Below are positions 1 to 8,988 of a DNA stretch of 33,534 nt, piece after piece. The notes under the pieces were generated by a model. The model was given only the letters and a program-made list of their open reading frames with translations, made no database searches and had not been told where the DNA came from. The translations under genes and the position numbers were made by a program. How positions within the stretch are numbered: the first letter of the stretch is position 1; every line of letters begins with the position of its first letter. The DNA comes from an uncultured Pirellulaceae bacterium (GTDB taxonomy: Bacteria; Planctomycetota; Planctomycetia; Pirellulales; Pirellulaceae): positions 1 through 33,534 of the forward strand of contig CAKZVF010000086.1 in NCBI GenBank assembly GCA_937921995.1, in the 5' to 3' direction.

Positions 1-337
1 CGGCTGAGGGACCAATTTTAGGGTAGACCGAGATCAATAGTGGCTTGTGCTTAGCACGTCCGATCTTCGTTTTTCTCCCAGCGACTCCCATCGCTGCCAA
101 TTCGCTGGAGCTAATCTTTTATTGCCGTTTCGTTCACGCGAAGCGGTTTTTTTATGCGCTGACATATCGAAAACCGGATGCAACAGTTTTGAGGTTGCGT
201 TTCAATCATCACAAAGTGATGGCATGCATTAGCCCCAACCGCGAGTCGGGGAACGTTGAGTTATTCGCTCCGTTAGTCTTGAAAGGACGACATAAATTTA
301 AGCAACAAAAGTATGCCGTGCCTTCAGTACTAGTTCC
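1..337. other. Intergenic stretch without a supported gene
   Basis: Open frames are present on the plus strand (for example from 45), but they match nothing recognisable, lack a ribosome binding site and run straight through the hairpin at 125-153. Apart from that terminator I see no structure here. Confidence 0.5.
125..153 (+). terminator. Intrinsic terminator for a rightward gene lying off the left edge
   Basis: CCGTTTCG (125-132) pairs with CGAAGCGG (139-146) over a 6-base loop, with one G-T wobble, and is followed at once by seven T (147-153). This is a rho-independent terminator on the plus strand. No convincing gene ends inside the window before it. A gene from the left could end at the in-frame stops near 5, 21 or 24. 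Confidence 0.6.
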
Positions 338-688
338 CTAAATCACCTTTGTTCGGTAGCCGATCTTTTTCAGGGCCTTTTCGACGCGCGGCCGGTGATC
401 TCCCTGCACTTCGATCGTGTCTTCTTCGACACAACCGCCGGCTCCGCACTCGTTCTTCAGTTGCTTCAGCAAATTTGGCAGATCATTGTCATCCGCCAAC
501 AGCCCACGGATCACCGTGACGACCTTTCCCTTCTTCCGTTTCTCTTTGCCAATGCGGGCCGTTTGTTTCCCAGGGTCCACCAAGACGCGCTTCACCTCCG
601 GCGGCGGACAATCACATTCGGTCTCCAACAGACCGCAGCGATCGCACTTAGGTTCCTGATAAAATTCAGTTCCGGCGAAAATGCTCAT
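338..688 (-). CDS. SUI1/eIF1-like translation initiation factor (YciH type)
   Basis: This 116-residue protein has the SUI1 fold signature. A basic segment (KEKRKKGKVVTVIRGL, about residues 48-63) is followed by the conserved LKNECGAGGCVEEDTIEVQG block and the terminal RVEKALKKIGYRTKVI. In this family the domain contacts the small ribosomal subunit and helps start-codon discrimination; bacterial members (YciH) are non-essential. The N-terminus carries a Cys cluster (C15, C18, C25, C27) that could bind a metal; this is inference. The ATG at 686-688 has no Shine-Dalgarno. It stands alone, 396 bp downstream of rpoD on the same strand but beyond the rpoD terminator. Confidence 0.88.
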   Translation of the reverse strand: MSIFAGTEFYQEPKCDRCGLLETECDCPPPEVKRVLVDPGKQTARIGKEKRKKGKVVTVIRGLLADDNDLPNLLKQLKNECGAGGCVEEDTIEVQGDHRPRVEKALKKIGYRTKVI

Positions 689-831
689 AGGAATACAAAC
701 GAATGAAAGGCAAAACTAAAAACGAATTGTGGGTAATCTGAACCTTCACCGCAATGTGCCTATGTTTTTTGGCAGCAATACAGCCTCGACCCTAAGTCCC
801 CATCAAGCTCGTAAAGAAGCGATTATACGGC

Positions 832-924
832 GTGGCATAGGCTTCCAGCCTGTGGATCGTATCCAATTTGAATCGTTCAGTCCTATTTTTGGACTTACAA
901 CCACAAGCTAGAAGCTTATGCCAC
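832..924. repeat. Family B palindromic element (REPIN-like), 93 bp
   Basis: The left arm 832-855 and right arm 901-924 are inverted copies, 21 of 24 identical. Each arm is also a small hairpin: AGGCT-tcc-AGCCT on the left and, read from the other strand, AAGCT-tct-AGCTT on the right. Two of the three differences are the two partners of one stem pair (G-C replaced by A-T); the third is in the loop. The outer foot is GTGG. A plus-strand open frame through it reads IGFQPV, a peptide I recall from planctomycete hypothetical proteins, which suggests the repeat is widespread (not checked). Confidence 0.75.
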
Positions 925-1023
925 ATTGGATCAACAGCCCGTTACGCGTCGGGTTACCATTTCTGCTCACCGTTACAACCACGTTAAAAATGACAGCCTC
1001 TCTACCGAAAGGCGACTGTAGAA

Positions 1024-1059
1024 AAAGGGACACGCTCCGCGATCGAAGCATGTCCCTTT
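1024..1059 (-). terminator. Terminator of the dnaG-rpoD unit
   Basis: AAAGGGACA (1024-1032) pairs perfectly with TGTCCCTTT (1051-1059), and GCT/AGC extends the stem after one mismatch. On the minus strand the hairpin is followed by CCCTTTTTC, a usable U-tract. It lies 25 bases past the rpoD stop codon. Confidence 0.75.
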
Positions 1060-1084
1060 GAAATTTTTCGTAATCCAAAACGCC

Positions 1085-2926
1085 TTAGATCATCTCGACG
1101 CCGGCAAACAGGTTGTCCATCTCTTGGTTCTCAAAGGCAAGCAAATCCTGCGGCAGTGGATCGGTCGGCAACAACGGATCGACAGCTTCAACACGTGTCA
1201 CACTTGGAACCTCGGCTGGCTTTTCCGTTGAAACCTCCGCGTGATGTTTGTTGTTGTCGTCCTCACGTGTGTCCACCAACGGGAACTCAGGCACAAAACC
1301 TTCCAAGCACTGGCTGCGGACAGGGTTCTGCAACTTACGAACGGCTTTGGCTTCGATCTGACGCACTCGTTCGCGCGTAACTTTGAAGATGCGGCCCACC
1401 TCTTCCAAGGTATAGGTGTAACCATCGCCCAAACCGTATCGCAGGCGAATAATTTCGCGCTCACGATACGTCAACGTTTTCAACAGGCCTTCAATGCGGT
1501 CGCGTAGAATGCCGTTGGTTGCAAGACGGACGGGACTATCGTTCGAATTGTCCTCGATGAATTCGCCGAAGCTGCAATCGTCGCCTTCGCCGACCGGACG
1601 GTCGAGACTGACCGGATGGCGACCGATGTCCAACACGCGGCGGACTTCTTCAACAGGCAGCTGTGCCCTTAACGAAATCTCTTCCATCGTAGGCGTGCGT
1701 TTGGTTTCCTGCAGCATCGCTTTTTGGATGTTCCGCAAACGAGACAACACGTCGATCATGTGGACAGGGATTCGGATGGTACGAGCCTGATCCGCGATCG
1801 CGCGCGTGATCGCTTGGCGAATCCACCACGTCGCGTAGGTCGAAAATTTGAACCCGCGACGATACTCGTATTTATCGACCGCTCGCATCAGTCCCGTGTT
1901 GCCTTCCTGAATCAAATCTAGGAAGCTCATCCCGCGGTTACGGTACTTTTTGGCAATCGAAACCACCAGACGCAAGTTACAACCCGACAGCTGACGTTTG
2001 GCGTTCTCAAATTCTTTGTAGTAGTTTTCGCATTGATCGACCCGAGCCTTCAAACTCTGAGGGCTCTCCTGAACTTCCAGCGTCAACCGAATCATGTCGC
2101 TGCGTAGGCGTCGTCGTTCGCTTTTGGAAAGTTCGATTTCGCTGAAGCCGCTCAACTGCTTCTTAATACGAAGTATGCGGTCAGAGATGCTCCGCAATTG
2201 AGCGATCAACGGCGACACGCGCCGCGAACGCAAGCTAAGTTCTTCGACCAAGGTGACCAGCTTCTTACGACGGGCCAAGAATCTTACGCGGGCCGCGGCT
2301 TTCTCTTTGGCCGGTTTGCTCTTGGAAACAAGGATCTGGAAATCGCGTGCGTTCTCGCGCTGAAGGTGATCCATCGTCTTAAAGTTATGCGGCATCCGTG
2401 ACTGAATCTGTTCCTTGGTCAGATTCTCCGTCAGCGAAACTTTAATCGTACGGTCAAACGGAAGTTCACCTTGGTAAACACGTTTGAGCACTTCGATCGT
2501 GGCCGAAAGCGCGTAGTTGTTCGAAAGCACCGTGCGGCGATAACGTTTACGAGCGATCTCGATCCGTTTGGCCAGCGCGATTTCTTCGTCGCGGCTGAGC
2601 AACGGAATGACGGCCATCTGGCTGAGGTACATGCGGATGGGATCGTCACTGGGACGAGGCAACTTTGCGGCGGCTTGGAAAGCTTCCATGTCCGTGTCCG
2701 CTTCGGCCTTACTCAGTTCTTCGGGCGTAGGTTCGTTCGAACCCGCGGGCGCTTGGTCGCAGAGTTCGATGCCTGAACCCTCCAGCGCCGCGATGAGTGC
2801 ATCCAATTTCTCCGAACCCGTCGTTTCATCGGGCAGATGCTTCGAAACTTCGTCGTAGGTCAAAAACCCTTGGGCGCGGCCACGTGAGATCAAAACCTTC
2901 AGGTCATCGTTAATTTGAATAGTCAT
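1085..2926 (-). CDS. rpoD: RNA polymerase primary sigma factor (sigma-70/RpoD) with an unusual C-terminal tail
   Basis: The frame continues upstream to 3019, but the ATG at 2924-2926 ([10 protein letters not shown]) fits the family start and has GGAAGAG and AAGGA just upstream, giving 613 residues. Visible parts in order are region 1.1, region 1.2 ([11 protein letters not shown]), a basic variable insert, region 2 ([20 protein letters not shown], then [16 protein letters not shown]), region 3, and region 4.2 with the helix-turn-helix [20 protein letters not shown]. It directs core polymerase to housekeeping promoters. After region 4.2, where primary sigmas normally end, about 70 more acidic, proline-rich residues follow and end in NLFAGVEMI. 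It lies 117 bp downstream of dnaG, as in the classic macromolecular-synthesis operon. Confidence 0.95.
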   Translation of the reverse strand: MTIQINDDLKVLISRGRAQGFLTYDEVSKHLPDETTGSEKLDALIAALEGSGIELCDQAPAGSNEPTPEELSKAEADTDMEAFQAAAKLPRPSDDPIRMYLSQMAVIPLLSRDEEIALAKRIEIARKRYRRTVLSNNYALSATIEVLKRVYQGELPFDRTIKVSLTENLTKEQIQSRMPHNFKTMDHLQRENARDFQILVSKSKPAKEKAAARVRFLARRKKLVTLVEELSLRSRRVSPLIAQLRSISDRILRIKKQLSGFSEIELSKSERRRLRSDMIRLTLEVQESPQSLKARVDQCENYYKEFENAKRQLSGCNLRLVVSIAKKYRNRGMSFLDLIQEGNTGLMRAVDKYEYRRGFKFSTYATWWIRQAITRAIADQARTIRIPVHMIDVLSRLRNIQKAMLQETKRTPTMEEISLRAQLPVEEVRRVLDIGRHPVSLDRPVGEGDDCSFGEFIEDNSNDSPVRLATNGILRDRIEGLLKTLTYREREIIRLRYGLGDGYTYTLEEVGRIFKVTRERVRQIEAKAVRKLQNPVRSQCLEGFVPEFPLVDTREDDNNKHHAEVSTEKPAEVPSVTRVEAVDPLLPTDPLPQDLLAFENQEMDNLFAGVEMI

Positions 2927-3043
2927 CTCTTCCAATCCTTCTGCGGAATCCTTCTCGCAAATCGGTGGTTCACACGACACGCCGACGCTGCCAAAAACAA
3001 ATTCGGCAAACGAAAGCAAAGTGTCGATTCAGCAATTCGGTTG

Positions 3044-4927
3044 CTACCCGTCCGTGGGCGCTGTGATACCTTGTTGCTGTCGCCTCTGTCTCAATAATTC
3101 CTCTAACACATCCACCGCTTCCGACTTGTCCAACTTCTGTTCATGAAGTTGGGAAATCTGCGCGGCTTCGCTGATCTTCTCTTGGTGTCGGTGAAACGCT
3201 TGAATGACCGTCTCCAATTGGAGCGCCGCATTAAACTTGACACCCTTGTTGGCTTCCTCGAACGCCTCCTGTTTCTGTGTCGCTTCCTCCAGAAGATATT
3301 CGACAACATTTTTCAGGTTCGGATCGTCCAAGTGCAGCATCACATTTTCATAGTTCGCGTCGCGACCATCATGAAAGAACTCGCCTAACAGCTCGAATAT
3401 CTCTCGTAACGGTCCCGGCCCAAACATCTCCGGCGAGATACGCTCGATCGCAACATCCGCCAGCTCTGGTGAATTGAAAATCAGTTCCAACACTTCGACT
3501 TCTTTTAAGTTGAATTTGCTGAAGTCCGAATCGTTGTTTTGTTCTTCGTTCTCTTGGGCTTGGTTCCATCGCCCTGGACGCGTTGAATTGCGGAGCTCTT
3601 TCAAACGGCCTTTGACTTGATCGCGCGTCGTTTGAAACTGCCGAGCCAACCGAGCCACCAATTGGTCCTGACGCAAACTCTTCGCGGCAGATTTGGCGAT
3701 GACGGAGGTCGGCACCTGAGCGATCGTTTTCAAGATACTCTCTAAGGCCTGATTCGCCGCGTGGGTGTCGTTGACCAGGTCAATCCCCGAGGTTTCGATG
3801 CCGATTTTGTGCGCCAGCGCGTCGGGAGCCTCATCGACCAGCGCTTGAAACGCATCCGCGCCGCGGTTGCTCACGAAGTCGAACGGGTCGAGCCCCTCAG
3901 GCAATGAGAGGATCCGCAGGTCCATGTCTTGAGCAACAAAGATATCAAGAATTTGGTTGGTTCTTTTTTGTCCCGCTTCGTCACCGTCGAGCACCAACGT
4001 CACCGAATCGGCGAAACGTTTGATCAGTTTGATATGCCGTTCGTTGAGCGCCGTTCCCAGCACCGCTACCGTGTTTCTCAACCCTGCCTGATAGGCCGCG
4101 ATCACATCGGTGTAACCTTCGACGATGGTCAGTTTCCGAGTTTTCTGAACGTCGCGATAGACGTGACTTAGCCCGTACAGGTTGTCGCTTTTGGTGAACA
4201 GCAGCGTTTCGGAAGTGTTTACGTACTTGCCCTTGGGCTCTTCCTCTTTGCCGTAGATCCCCGGCACAACGCGGCCGCCAAAACCAATCGTCTTCTGCTG
4301 AAGGTTGAAGATCGGAAACAGCACGCGCCCGCGAAACCGCTCGTAGTATCCGCCTCGACTATTGGCCATCACAACGTTGCAAGCCTCGAGGATTTCGCCG
4401 CTGAACTCCGTCGATCGAGCGCGATCGACCAACCATGACCACGCCAACGGCGCGAAACCGATTTTGAATTCTTCGATGCTTTGGTCGGTGATGCCACGAT
4501 CGGACAGGTAATCACGAACGGCAGCGGCGTCGGTGGACTGCAACAGATTTTTGTGATATTGCTGCTGGACCCAGTCAATCGCCTTGAACAAAGTGTTTTT
4601 GTCTCGGGCCGATCCTTTGGGAATGTTCTGCTGAATTTTTGTCATCGCGATGCCGGCGCGATCGGCCAAATACTCCAGTGCTTCGCGGAATTGCAGGCTG
4701 TCGCGTTTCATCACGTAAGAAAAAACATCACCGCGGTCCGCACAAACCCAGCAGGCCCAACTTTGACGGCCTTCGTTGATTTGAAAAGAAGGTTTGGTGT
4801 CATCGTGCCACGGACAGAGCCCGACATAGTTGCCGCCCTGCCGGCGAAGCTGCATATCGCTGCCGATCAAGTCGACGATGTTCGTCGCTTGTTTTACTCG
4901 ATCCTTTAAATCGAAGTCCGGTAGCAC
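3044..4927 (-). CDS. dnaG: DNA primase DnaG
   Basis: This 627-residue enzyme synthesises RNA primers at the replication fork. The N-terminal CHC2 zinc finger is intact (C38, H41, C59, C62). The primase core follows, with RGRVLFPI near 199 and the TOPRIM domain with EGYTD (E270) and DGDEAG (D314, D316), the expected metal-binding acidic residues. The C-terminal third is helical, as expected for the DnaB-binding domain. The start is a GTG at 4925-4927 with GAGG about 8 bases upstream; no better ATG exists. rpoD follows on the same strand, so the two are probably co-transcribed. Confidence 0.96.
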   Translation of the reverse strand: MLPDFDLKDRVKQATNIVDLIGSDMQLRRQGGNYVGLCPWHDDTKPSFQINEGRQSWACWVCADRGDVFSYVMKRDSLQFREALEYLADRAGIAMTKIQQNIPKGSARDKNTLFKAIDWVQQQYHKNLLQSTDAAAVRDYLSDRGITDQSIEEFKIGFAPLAWSWLVDRARSTEFSGEILEACNVVMANSRGGYYERFRGRVLFPIFNLQQKTIGFGGRVVPGIYGKEEEPKGKYVNTSETLLFTKSDNLYGLSHVYRDVQKTRKLTIVEGYTDVIAAYQAGLRNTVAVLGTALNERHIKLIKRFADSVTLVLDGDEAGQKRTNQILDIFVAQDMDLRILSLPEGLDPFDFVSNRGADAFQALVDEAPDALAHKIGIETSGIDLVNDTHAANQALESILKTIAQVPTSVIAKSAAKSLRQDQLVARLARQFQTTRDQVKGRLKELRNSTRPGRWNQAQENEEQNNDSDFSKFNLKEVEVLELIFNSPELADVAIERISPEMFGPGPLREIFELLGEFFHDGRDANYENVMLHLDDPNLKNVVEYLLEEATQKQEAFEEANKGVKFNAALQLETVIQAFHRHQEKISEAAQISQLHEQKLDKSEAVDVLEELLRQRRQQQGITAPTDG

Positions 4928-5377
4928 TTGGGTAGCCTCGCTGTGAAACGTTCAAACAAAGTTTGCATCGTTTGGAGGCCAGCAGAAGTTCTTATCGCGG
5001 CCACCCAAGGCCGGCAGATAAGAGATGTCTCGTTCACAGTCTTTCGCGGCACGTTTGTTGCGTCCTGATCCTTCAGAAAACTTTGCAACAACGCGGTCGA
5101 ACGAAATGGTTTCGAATTGATGGGGTGACTGTGTTTGAGGTGCTATTTCCAATAGCTACTTTCAGTGTCCTCCATGACACAGCACTCTAACCTAATTCAC
5201 TTTGATAAAAACGGTCAACATCAATCTGACAGACTTTTCCAAACAGCCCGATAGTGTACCAGCATCGATGCTGGCGAGCCAATCGGCCAAGACGTAGTGG
5301 AGGTTGTTAAACCTCCTGGCCAATCCTTTCCCTGTTTTTTGCGTTTAACGGCAGGGCAGGATCTTTAACAAGATCCA
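4928..5377. other. Intergenic region upstream of dnaG
   Basis: I see no supported gene in these 450 bases. They contain a perfect 16-base palindrome (CCAGCATCGATGCTGG, 5259-5274) and the family C element (5293-5382). The dnaG promoter must lie here, but I cannot point to a convincing -35/-10 pair. Confidence 0.55.
5259..5274. repeat. Perfect 16-bp palindrome beside the family C element
   Basis: CCAGCATCGATGCTGG is fully self-complementary and lies 18 bases outside the family C left arm. It could be an operator for dnaG or the remnant of another hairpin element. There is no direct evidence for either. Confidence 0.45.
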
Positions 5378-5382
5378 CTACG
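5293..5382. repeat. Family C palindromic element (REPIN-like), 90 bp
   Basis: The 26-base arms 5293-5318 and 5357-5382 are inverted copies. Each arm is a 7-bp hairpin with the same GTTA loop: GGAGGTT-gtta-AACCTCC on the left and GGATCTT-gtta-AAGATCC in the right arm read from the other strand. The only four differences between arms fall in two stem pairs on each side and preserve pairing. Each arm starts C-GTAG just outside the hairpin. The right end overlaps the TAG stop of the neighbouring glycosyltransferase-like gene. Confidence 0.8.
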
Positions 5383-6694
5383 GTTGTTTATTCAGACGCT
5401 CTTTCAGCTTCAAAAACCGAGCCTGAAGATCTTTGAAATCAGCGAAAATTTGCCTTCGCTTGGTGCGGCTCTGGTCCAGCAACTCCATCGTCTTCGCCAG
5501 CTCCGCGTCTCGGTCGGCCAACATTTTTGGCAATTCTCCCAACCGCTCAATCGCCGCGTTCAGCTCCACCTGCAGGGTGTTCAGATCGGACTGCCGGAAA
5601 CTTTCAGCGTTGGGGAAAAGCTGTTCAAGATCGAAAGATTCCAGCACCGGAAAGAATCCTTTTTCAGGGCTGCTGATGATCCGGTAAGGGTACTCGATCG
5701 GATTTCCGTCTTCTGAGGCCGTTTTTCCGCACTGAATCATCGTCAGAATTAAATCAACCATCCGGTCGACCGCGGGCGAACGACATTCCAGATTATCATG
5801 CAGGGTTGTGTCCTGAAACAATAGCTTGGGACGAGGCGGATCAGCCAGTTCTTCTAACACGGGCTCGATGTGGGCTTGAGCGCTGATCGTCCAAGCCGGC
5901 GGAATGTAAGCCGGGGTGTTGTGATAATCCAAAATCGCCGTCGGCCGTCCCTTGAGCACGCTTTCCAGATACACCGTCGAAGGCGTCGTGATCACCGCGT
6001 CGACGTTGTCCATGACTTCCAGCATAGGCGGAAGCTTTCCTTCGGTGACCGGATCACGCACGGCAAATCCCAATTCTTCATCCAAACCGGCCGTCAAACG
6101 CCAAACCGTTTCCACCGAGCGGCCGTCAATGGTCCGATGTGCGTCGAGCCATTGTTTGAGGTCTTTGAGCGATTGCAGGACCGTCGCGCGCTGGCGGTCA
6201 TCAAAGGCCGGCGTCTGCGCGGTCGCGATCAGCAAACGAAAATTCTCAGATTTCGTCGGCGGTTTGACTTGTTGAGACGCCAGCGCATCGAATCGAGGCA
6301 TCCCGACGATTTCGCATTTGCCAACGTTGCCCCAACTTTCGATCACACGTGCTTGGCCGCGTCCGATGCAAGCGATTTTATGGCCCAGCAAAGGCTGAAA
6401 CATGCTTCCGGCGGCCAGTCCTGGGTGTTGCCAAGTGTTTCGATATTCTAAAATCCCGTCTGCCAAAACCAACACGGGTATCGCCGGGTGATCGGTCAGC
6501 AACCGACGAAGCGCCGAAAGATCTTCCCAACGATAGTGCATGTGCGTGACGATGATTGACGCGTCAGCCGGCGGTTGCCAGTCCACGACAAAATCTTCGA
6601 CGATCGTATAGGGCAGCGGCAGCGCGTCCAACCAACTGGCGTACAGTCCGCTTTTGTTGGCGAATGGGCAGAGAATATATACGTGGTCGGCCAA
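5378..6694 (-). CDS. Putative GT-B-fold glycosyltransferase-like protein with C-terminal coiled coil
   Basis: The product has 438 residues. I recognise the general style of a polysaccharide or CDP-glycerol-type transferase but no definite family. It begins with a Rossmann-like segment (HVYILCPFANKSGLYASWL) and has a central NVDAVITTPSTVYLESVLKG followed by GRPTAILDYHN, resembling the nucleotide-sugar binding C-domain of GT-B enzymes. Roughly the last 70 residues (LNTLQVELNAAIERLGELPK onward) form a charged heptad region, probably a coiled coil. The only early start is a TTG at 6692-6694 without a clear Shine-Dalgarno. The stop codon lies inside the end of the family C repeat, so the C-terminus may have been reset by that element. 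It has no operon partner. Confidence 0.45.
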   Translation of the reverse strand: MADHVYILCPFANKSGLYASWLDALPLPYTIVEDFVVDWQPPADASIIVTHMHYRWEDLSALRRLLTDHPAIPVLVLADGILEYRNTWQHPGLAAGSMFQPLLGHKIACIGRGQARVIESWGNVGKCEIVGMPRFDALASQQVKPPTKSENFRLLIATAQTPAFDDRQRATVLQSLKDLKQWLDAHRTIDGRSVETVWRLTAGLDEELGFAVRDPVTEGKLPPMLEVMDNVDAVITTPSTVYLESVLKGRPTAILDYHNTPAYIPPAWTISAQAHIEPVLEELADPPRPKLLFQDTTLHDNLECRSPAVDRMVDLILTMIQCGKTASEDGNPIEYPYRIISSPEKGFFPVLESFDLEQLFPNAESFRQSDLNTLQVELNAAIERLGELPKMLADRDAELAKTMELLDQSRTKRRQIFADFKDLQARFLKLKERLNKQP

Positions 6695-7080
6695 GGGTTT
6701 TCTCTGTTGGGTTGGGTCGGAAGTAGTGAGGCCTCTTAGACCGCACGAAAGAAGCGCGTCGCAAAATTATTGTGTGCCGGATCAGCGACAAGATCAGGGT
6801 AGTTGTAACTCACTTCGATTACACGCGCCATCAATTTGAATTCGTTTTTTCAAACCGAAAGTTCGAGTAAATCTTTCTCATTTTCGACTTTCTCGACACC
6901 CGCGGCCCGAATTTTGGCTGAGTTTTCCTTATTTATAGACCAAATCCGAGCTTCGGAGAACTGGCAGGGCTCTCTACGGGCAACGGTCGGCAACGGTTGG
7001 CACCGCGGCTGCAGCTTTGATCTGGCATGCAACCACGAAGGTTGCTGAAAACAAAGTTGTCCTTTTTAGAAGGAACCCAA
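6695..7080. other. Divergent intergenic region
   Basis: This stretch holds no supported gene; it must contain start signals for both flanking divergent genes. TATAGA (934-939 past 6000) is the best -10-like hexamer for the rightward gene, but it lacks a good -35. A short 10-base tandem (GGCAACGGTC, GGCAACGGTT) lies near 6978-6997. Confidence 0.4.
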
Positions 7081-7848
7081 ATGAATCGCCAAATCTCTCA
7101 AACAATTTCCAAAACGCTCATCGCCGCCGTCGCCGTCATCGCCCTTGGCGTTTCGGCAGAAACCGTTTCGGCGAACGAATACAACCACATCAATCGAATG
7201 GCGGTGAAGATCCGCAACCAAACACGCACGCTGCTCAGAGAAACTGAGCATTACCGCTACACCGCGAACTACCGCCACTTGGTGGGCGATTCGGCAGCCC
7301 TGCGGCAGCTGGCCGAACAGACCCGAGAGATCGCACGCGCTGAAGGATGTCTGGACACGCTGGCTGGTTACGTCGTTGAAATGCACGAAACCTTCCATCA
7401 CCTAGAGGACCTGTTTGACAACACCGAACTCTTGGCCGCCCATTGTCATGGATCGGTCAAAGGCCACACCGCACACGTCAAACGATTGCTGGAGTCGATA
7501 GATGAATGTATCTGTCACATGCAAGACGACATCGCGGTGCTGCGAGCCGCGATCGTGATCGCTCCGCCGGTCGTTGTGCAACGTCCAGTCATCGCTGCTG
7601 CAACCTTGCGTGAGCCGGTGTACCCTTACGGGAATCGTAGCCAACGCCCAATCGTCGTCCAAGTGGACACCTACCGCGTACCGGCACGCCCAAGCCGCGG
7701 GTCGGGATGTGCCTACGGCGGACGAGGACTGAGTGACGGTTACGGACCGAAATACGGACACCGACCAAGCCCCAGGTACGGCAGCGGTTACGGAGGATAC
7801 GGTCTCCACTCTGGAAGAGGCAGTTCGCCAAGGCACTTCAACTTCTAA
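7081..7848 (+). CDS. Secreted protein with helical N-domain and Gly/Tyr/Arg-rich tail, function unknown
   Basis: The start is the ATG at 7081, preceded by AGAAGG, rather than an upstream in-frame ATG at 7027. The 255-residue product has a Sec signal peptide (MNRQISQTISKTLIAAVAVI, cleavage probably after SAETVSA). A helical, His- and Cys-containing domain follows, with CLDTLAGYVVEMHETFHHLE and ECICHMQDDIAVLRAAI. A valine/proline-rich linker (IAPPVVVQRPV) leads to a low-complexity tail rich in Gly, Tyr, Arg and Ser. The His/Cys content could suggest metal binding and the tail surface exposure; both are inference. The gene is monocistronic and ends at a strong terminator. Confidence 0.7.
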   Translation: MNRQISQTISKTLIAAVAVIALGVSAETVSANEYNHINRMAVKIRNQTRTLLRETEHYRYTANYRHLVGDSAALRQLAEQTREIARAEGCLDTLAGYVVEMHETFHHLEDLFDNTELLAAHCHGSVKGHTAHVKRLLESIDECICHMQDDIAVLRAAIVIAPPVVVQRPVIAAATLREPVYPYGNRSQRPIVVQVDTYRVPARPSRGSGCAYGGRGLSDGYGPKYGHRPSPRYGSGYGGYGLHSGRGSSPRHFNF

Positions 7849-7870
7849 CCGACAACGACAATGATCAAAC

Positions 7871-7900
7871 AAACATGGCCGGTTTCGACCGGCCATGTTT
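7871..7900 (+). terminator. Perfect UUCG-tetraloop terminator
   Basis: AAACATGGCCGGT (7871-7883) and ACCGGCCATGTTT (7888-7900) form a perfect 13-bp stem closed by TTCG, an exceptionally stable tetraloop. It lies 22 bases past the stop of the secreted-protein gene. The trailing T-run is short (TTTCGTT). Being symmetrical, it may act in both directions. Confidence 0.8.
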
Positions 7901-7952
7901 CGTTGTAGAGATGAGCCACGCGGCGGTCACATATCGAGCCTCTGAGCATCAT

Positions 7953-8027
7953 AGTTTAACGACAAGCCGGAAGGCGACCGTGTGTGGCGGAGCGAAACGC
8001 CGACGCCTGCCGGCTAGTCGTTAAACT
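7953..8027. repeat. Family A palindromic element, copy A1 (73-bp core)
   Basis: AGTTTAACGAC at the left and GTCGTTAAACT at the right bound a long dyad that carries GCCGG-AGGCGACC and GCCTGCCGGC inside. Its middle (GGCGG-GCG-AACGCCGACGC) matches copy A2 in reverse orientation, so the whole unit is homologous and not only its ends. It lies between the converging secreted-protein gene and the 277-residue unknown gene. Confidence 0.8.
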
Positions 8028-8053
8028 GACAAAGGCTACCTCTATGACTGCCG

Positions 8054-8887
8054 CTACTTCTTCTGATCGCGCATGAACTGGTTGAGATCAATGCCGCTTT
8101 GGCGCTGCTCATCCTCGAGCAACTTAATCCGCACCTCCATGCGCTGAACCAATTTCTCAAGCTTGGGCAACAAATCAATCGCCGGATCGCGTTTGCTCGG
8201 ACGAGGCACCGCGGGGTAGTCCAACTGCCGCTGCAGCGATGAAAATAAATAGTGGGCTTCCTTCTTCCGGTTGGCCAAAGCGATACGGCCTTCTTTTTCG
8301 CCGAACAGAATCACTCGGTCGGCGTCTTCGTCCTCGTTGCGATTCCCGTTTTTCAAAACGTAGTATTCACTGTTGACGTAAATCAAATCGGCCAGTTCAA
8401 CCAACCCTAACTGATGGCGGACCTCGAGGATCCAGCGCTGCCACTTGCCGTCGTAGATCGGGTCCATCGCGATCGCTTGCAAACCATAATCGTAATCAAG
8501 ACAATTGCGGCACAAGGTTTCCACCTGAAAAAGGAACATCGCGACCGGATCCTTATTGTCGGCGCGAAACTTCGACTCGGCCTCCAGAATCAAAAACGCC
8601 ACTCGCATGTCGAACCGGCCATGTTCGTCCTCGGCCTTTTCAATGATGAAGATCTGAAACTGAGTGAAATAGTGCGGCAGCTTCTTCATCGCGGTGGACA
8701 TGGTGCCCACGTGGCGAACTTCGGCCAGCAAGAAGTCGATCGCCATCGGTAACTTTGTCGTCGAAAGAATCTCTTCACGAAGCTGCACCAGCATCTCTTG
8801 GACCGGTTCGTTGGACGTCACGCGGCCTTGCAAAGCCTTAAACATGTAGGCTTGTTCGATGTACTCTTCGCGCGGCAAAACGTCCAT
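8054..8887 (-). CDS. Conserved-looking cytoplasmic protein of unknown function
   Basis: I do not recognise this 277-residue protein. It has no signal peptide or membrane segment and is largely helical. Residues 1-130 have an alternating hydrophobic pattern (MAIDFLLAEVRHVGTMSTAM). A middle part has CRNCLDYDYG and DLIYVNSEYYVL. The last about 45 residues (LLPKLEKLVQRMEVRIKLLE) look like a coiled coil. The ATG at 8885-8887 has no Shine-Dalgarno. Codon use resembles neighbouring genes, so it appears to be a genuine chromosomal gene. It is divergent from the SpoIIM-like gene, with about 100 bp between. Confidence 0.65.
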   Translation of the reverse strand: MDVLPREEYIEQAYMFKALQGRVTSNEPVQEMLVQLREEILSTTKLPMAIDFLLAEVRHVGTMSTAMKKLPHYFTQFQIFIIEKAEDEHGRFDMRVAFLILEAESKFRADNKDPVAMFLFQVETLCRNCLDYDYGLQAIAMDPIYDGKWQRWILEVRHQLGLVELADLIYVNSEYYVLKNGNRNEDEDADRVILFGEKEGRIALANRKKEAHYLFSSLQRQLDYPAVPRPSKRDPAIDLLPKLEKLVQRMEVRIKLLEDEQRQSGIDLNQFMRDQKK

Positions 8888-8988
8888 TATTTAGTTTTTC
8901 CGAGAAGGGAGGGTGTTTATGTTTAAACAGGAGGGCAGCGTTGGTTCGTCCTCTACATCCTAGCCCATCGATATGATATTCTAAAGCT

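Larger units (their letters stand above)
689..1084. other. Intergenic region between rpoD and the SUI1-like gene
   Basis: This stretch holds no supported gene. It contains the family B palindrome (832-924) and the rpoD terminator (1024-1059). The open frame at 729-911 is a by-product of the repeat. Confidence 0.6.

Noticed and set aside
729..911. Possible 60-residue gene
   Set aside because: It runs through the family B repeat and has no other support.
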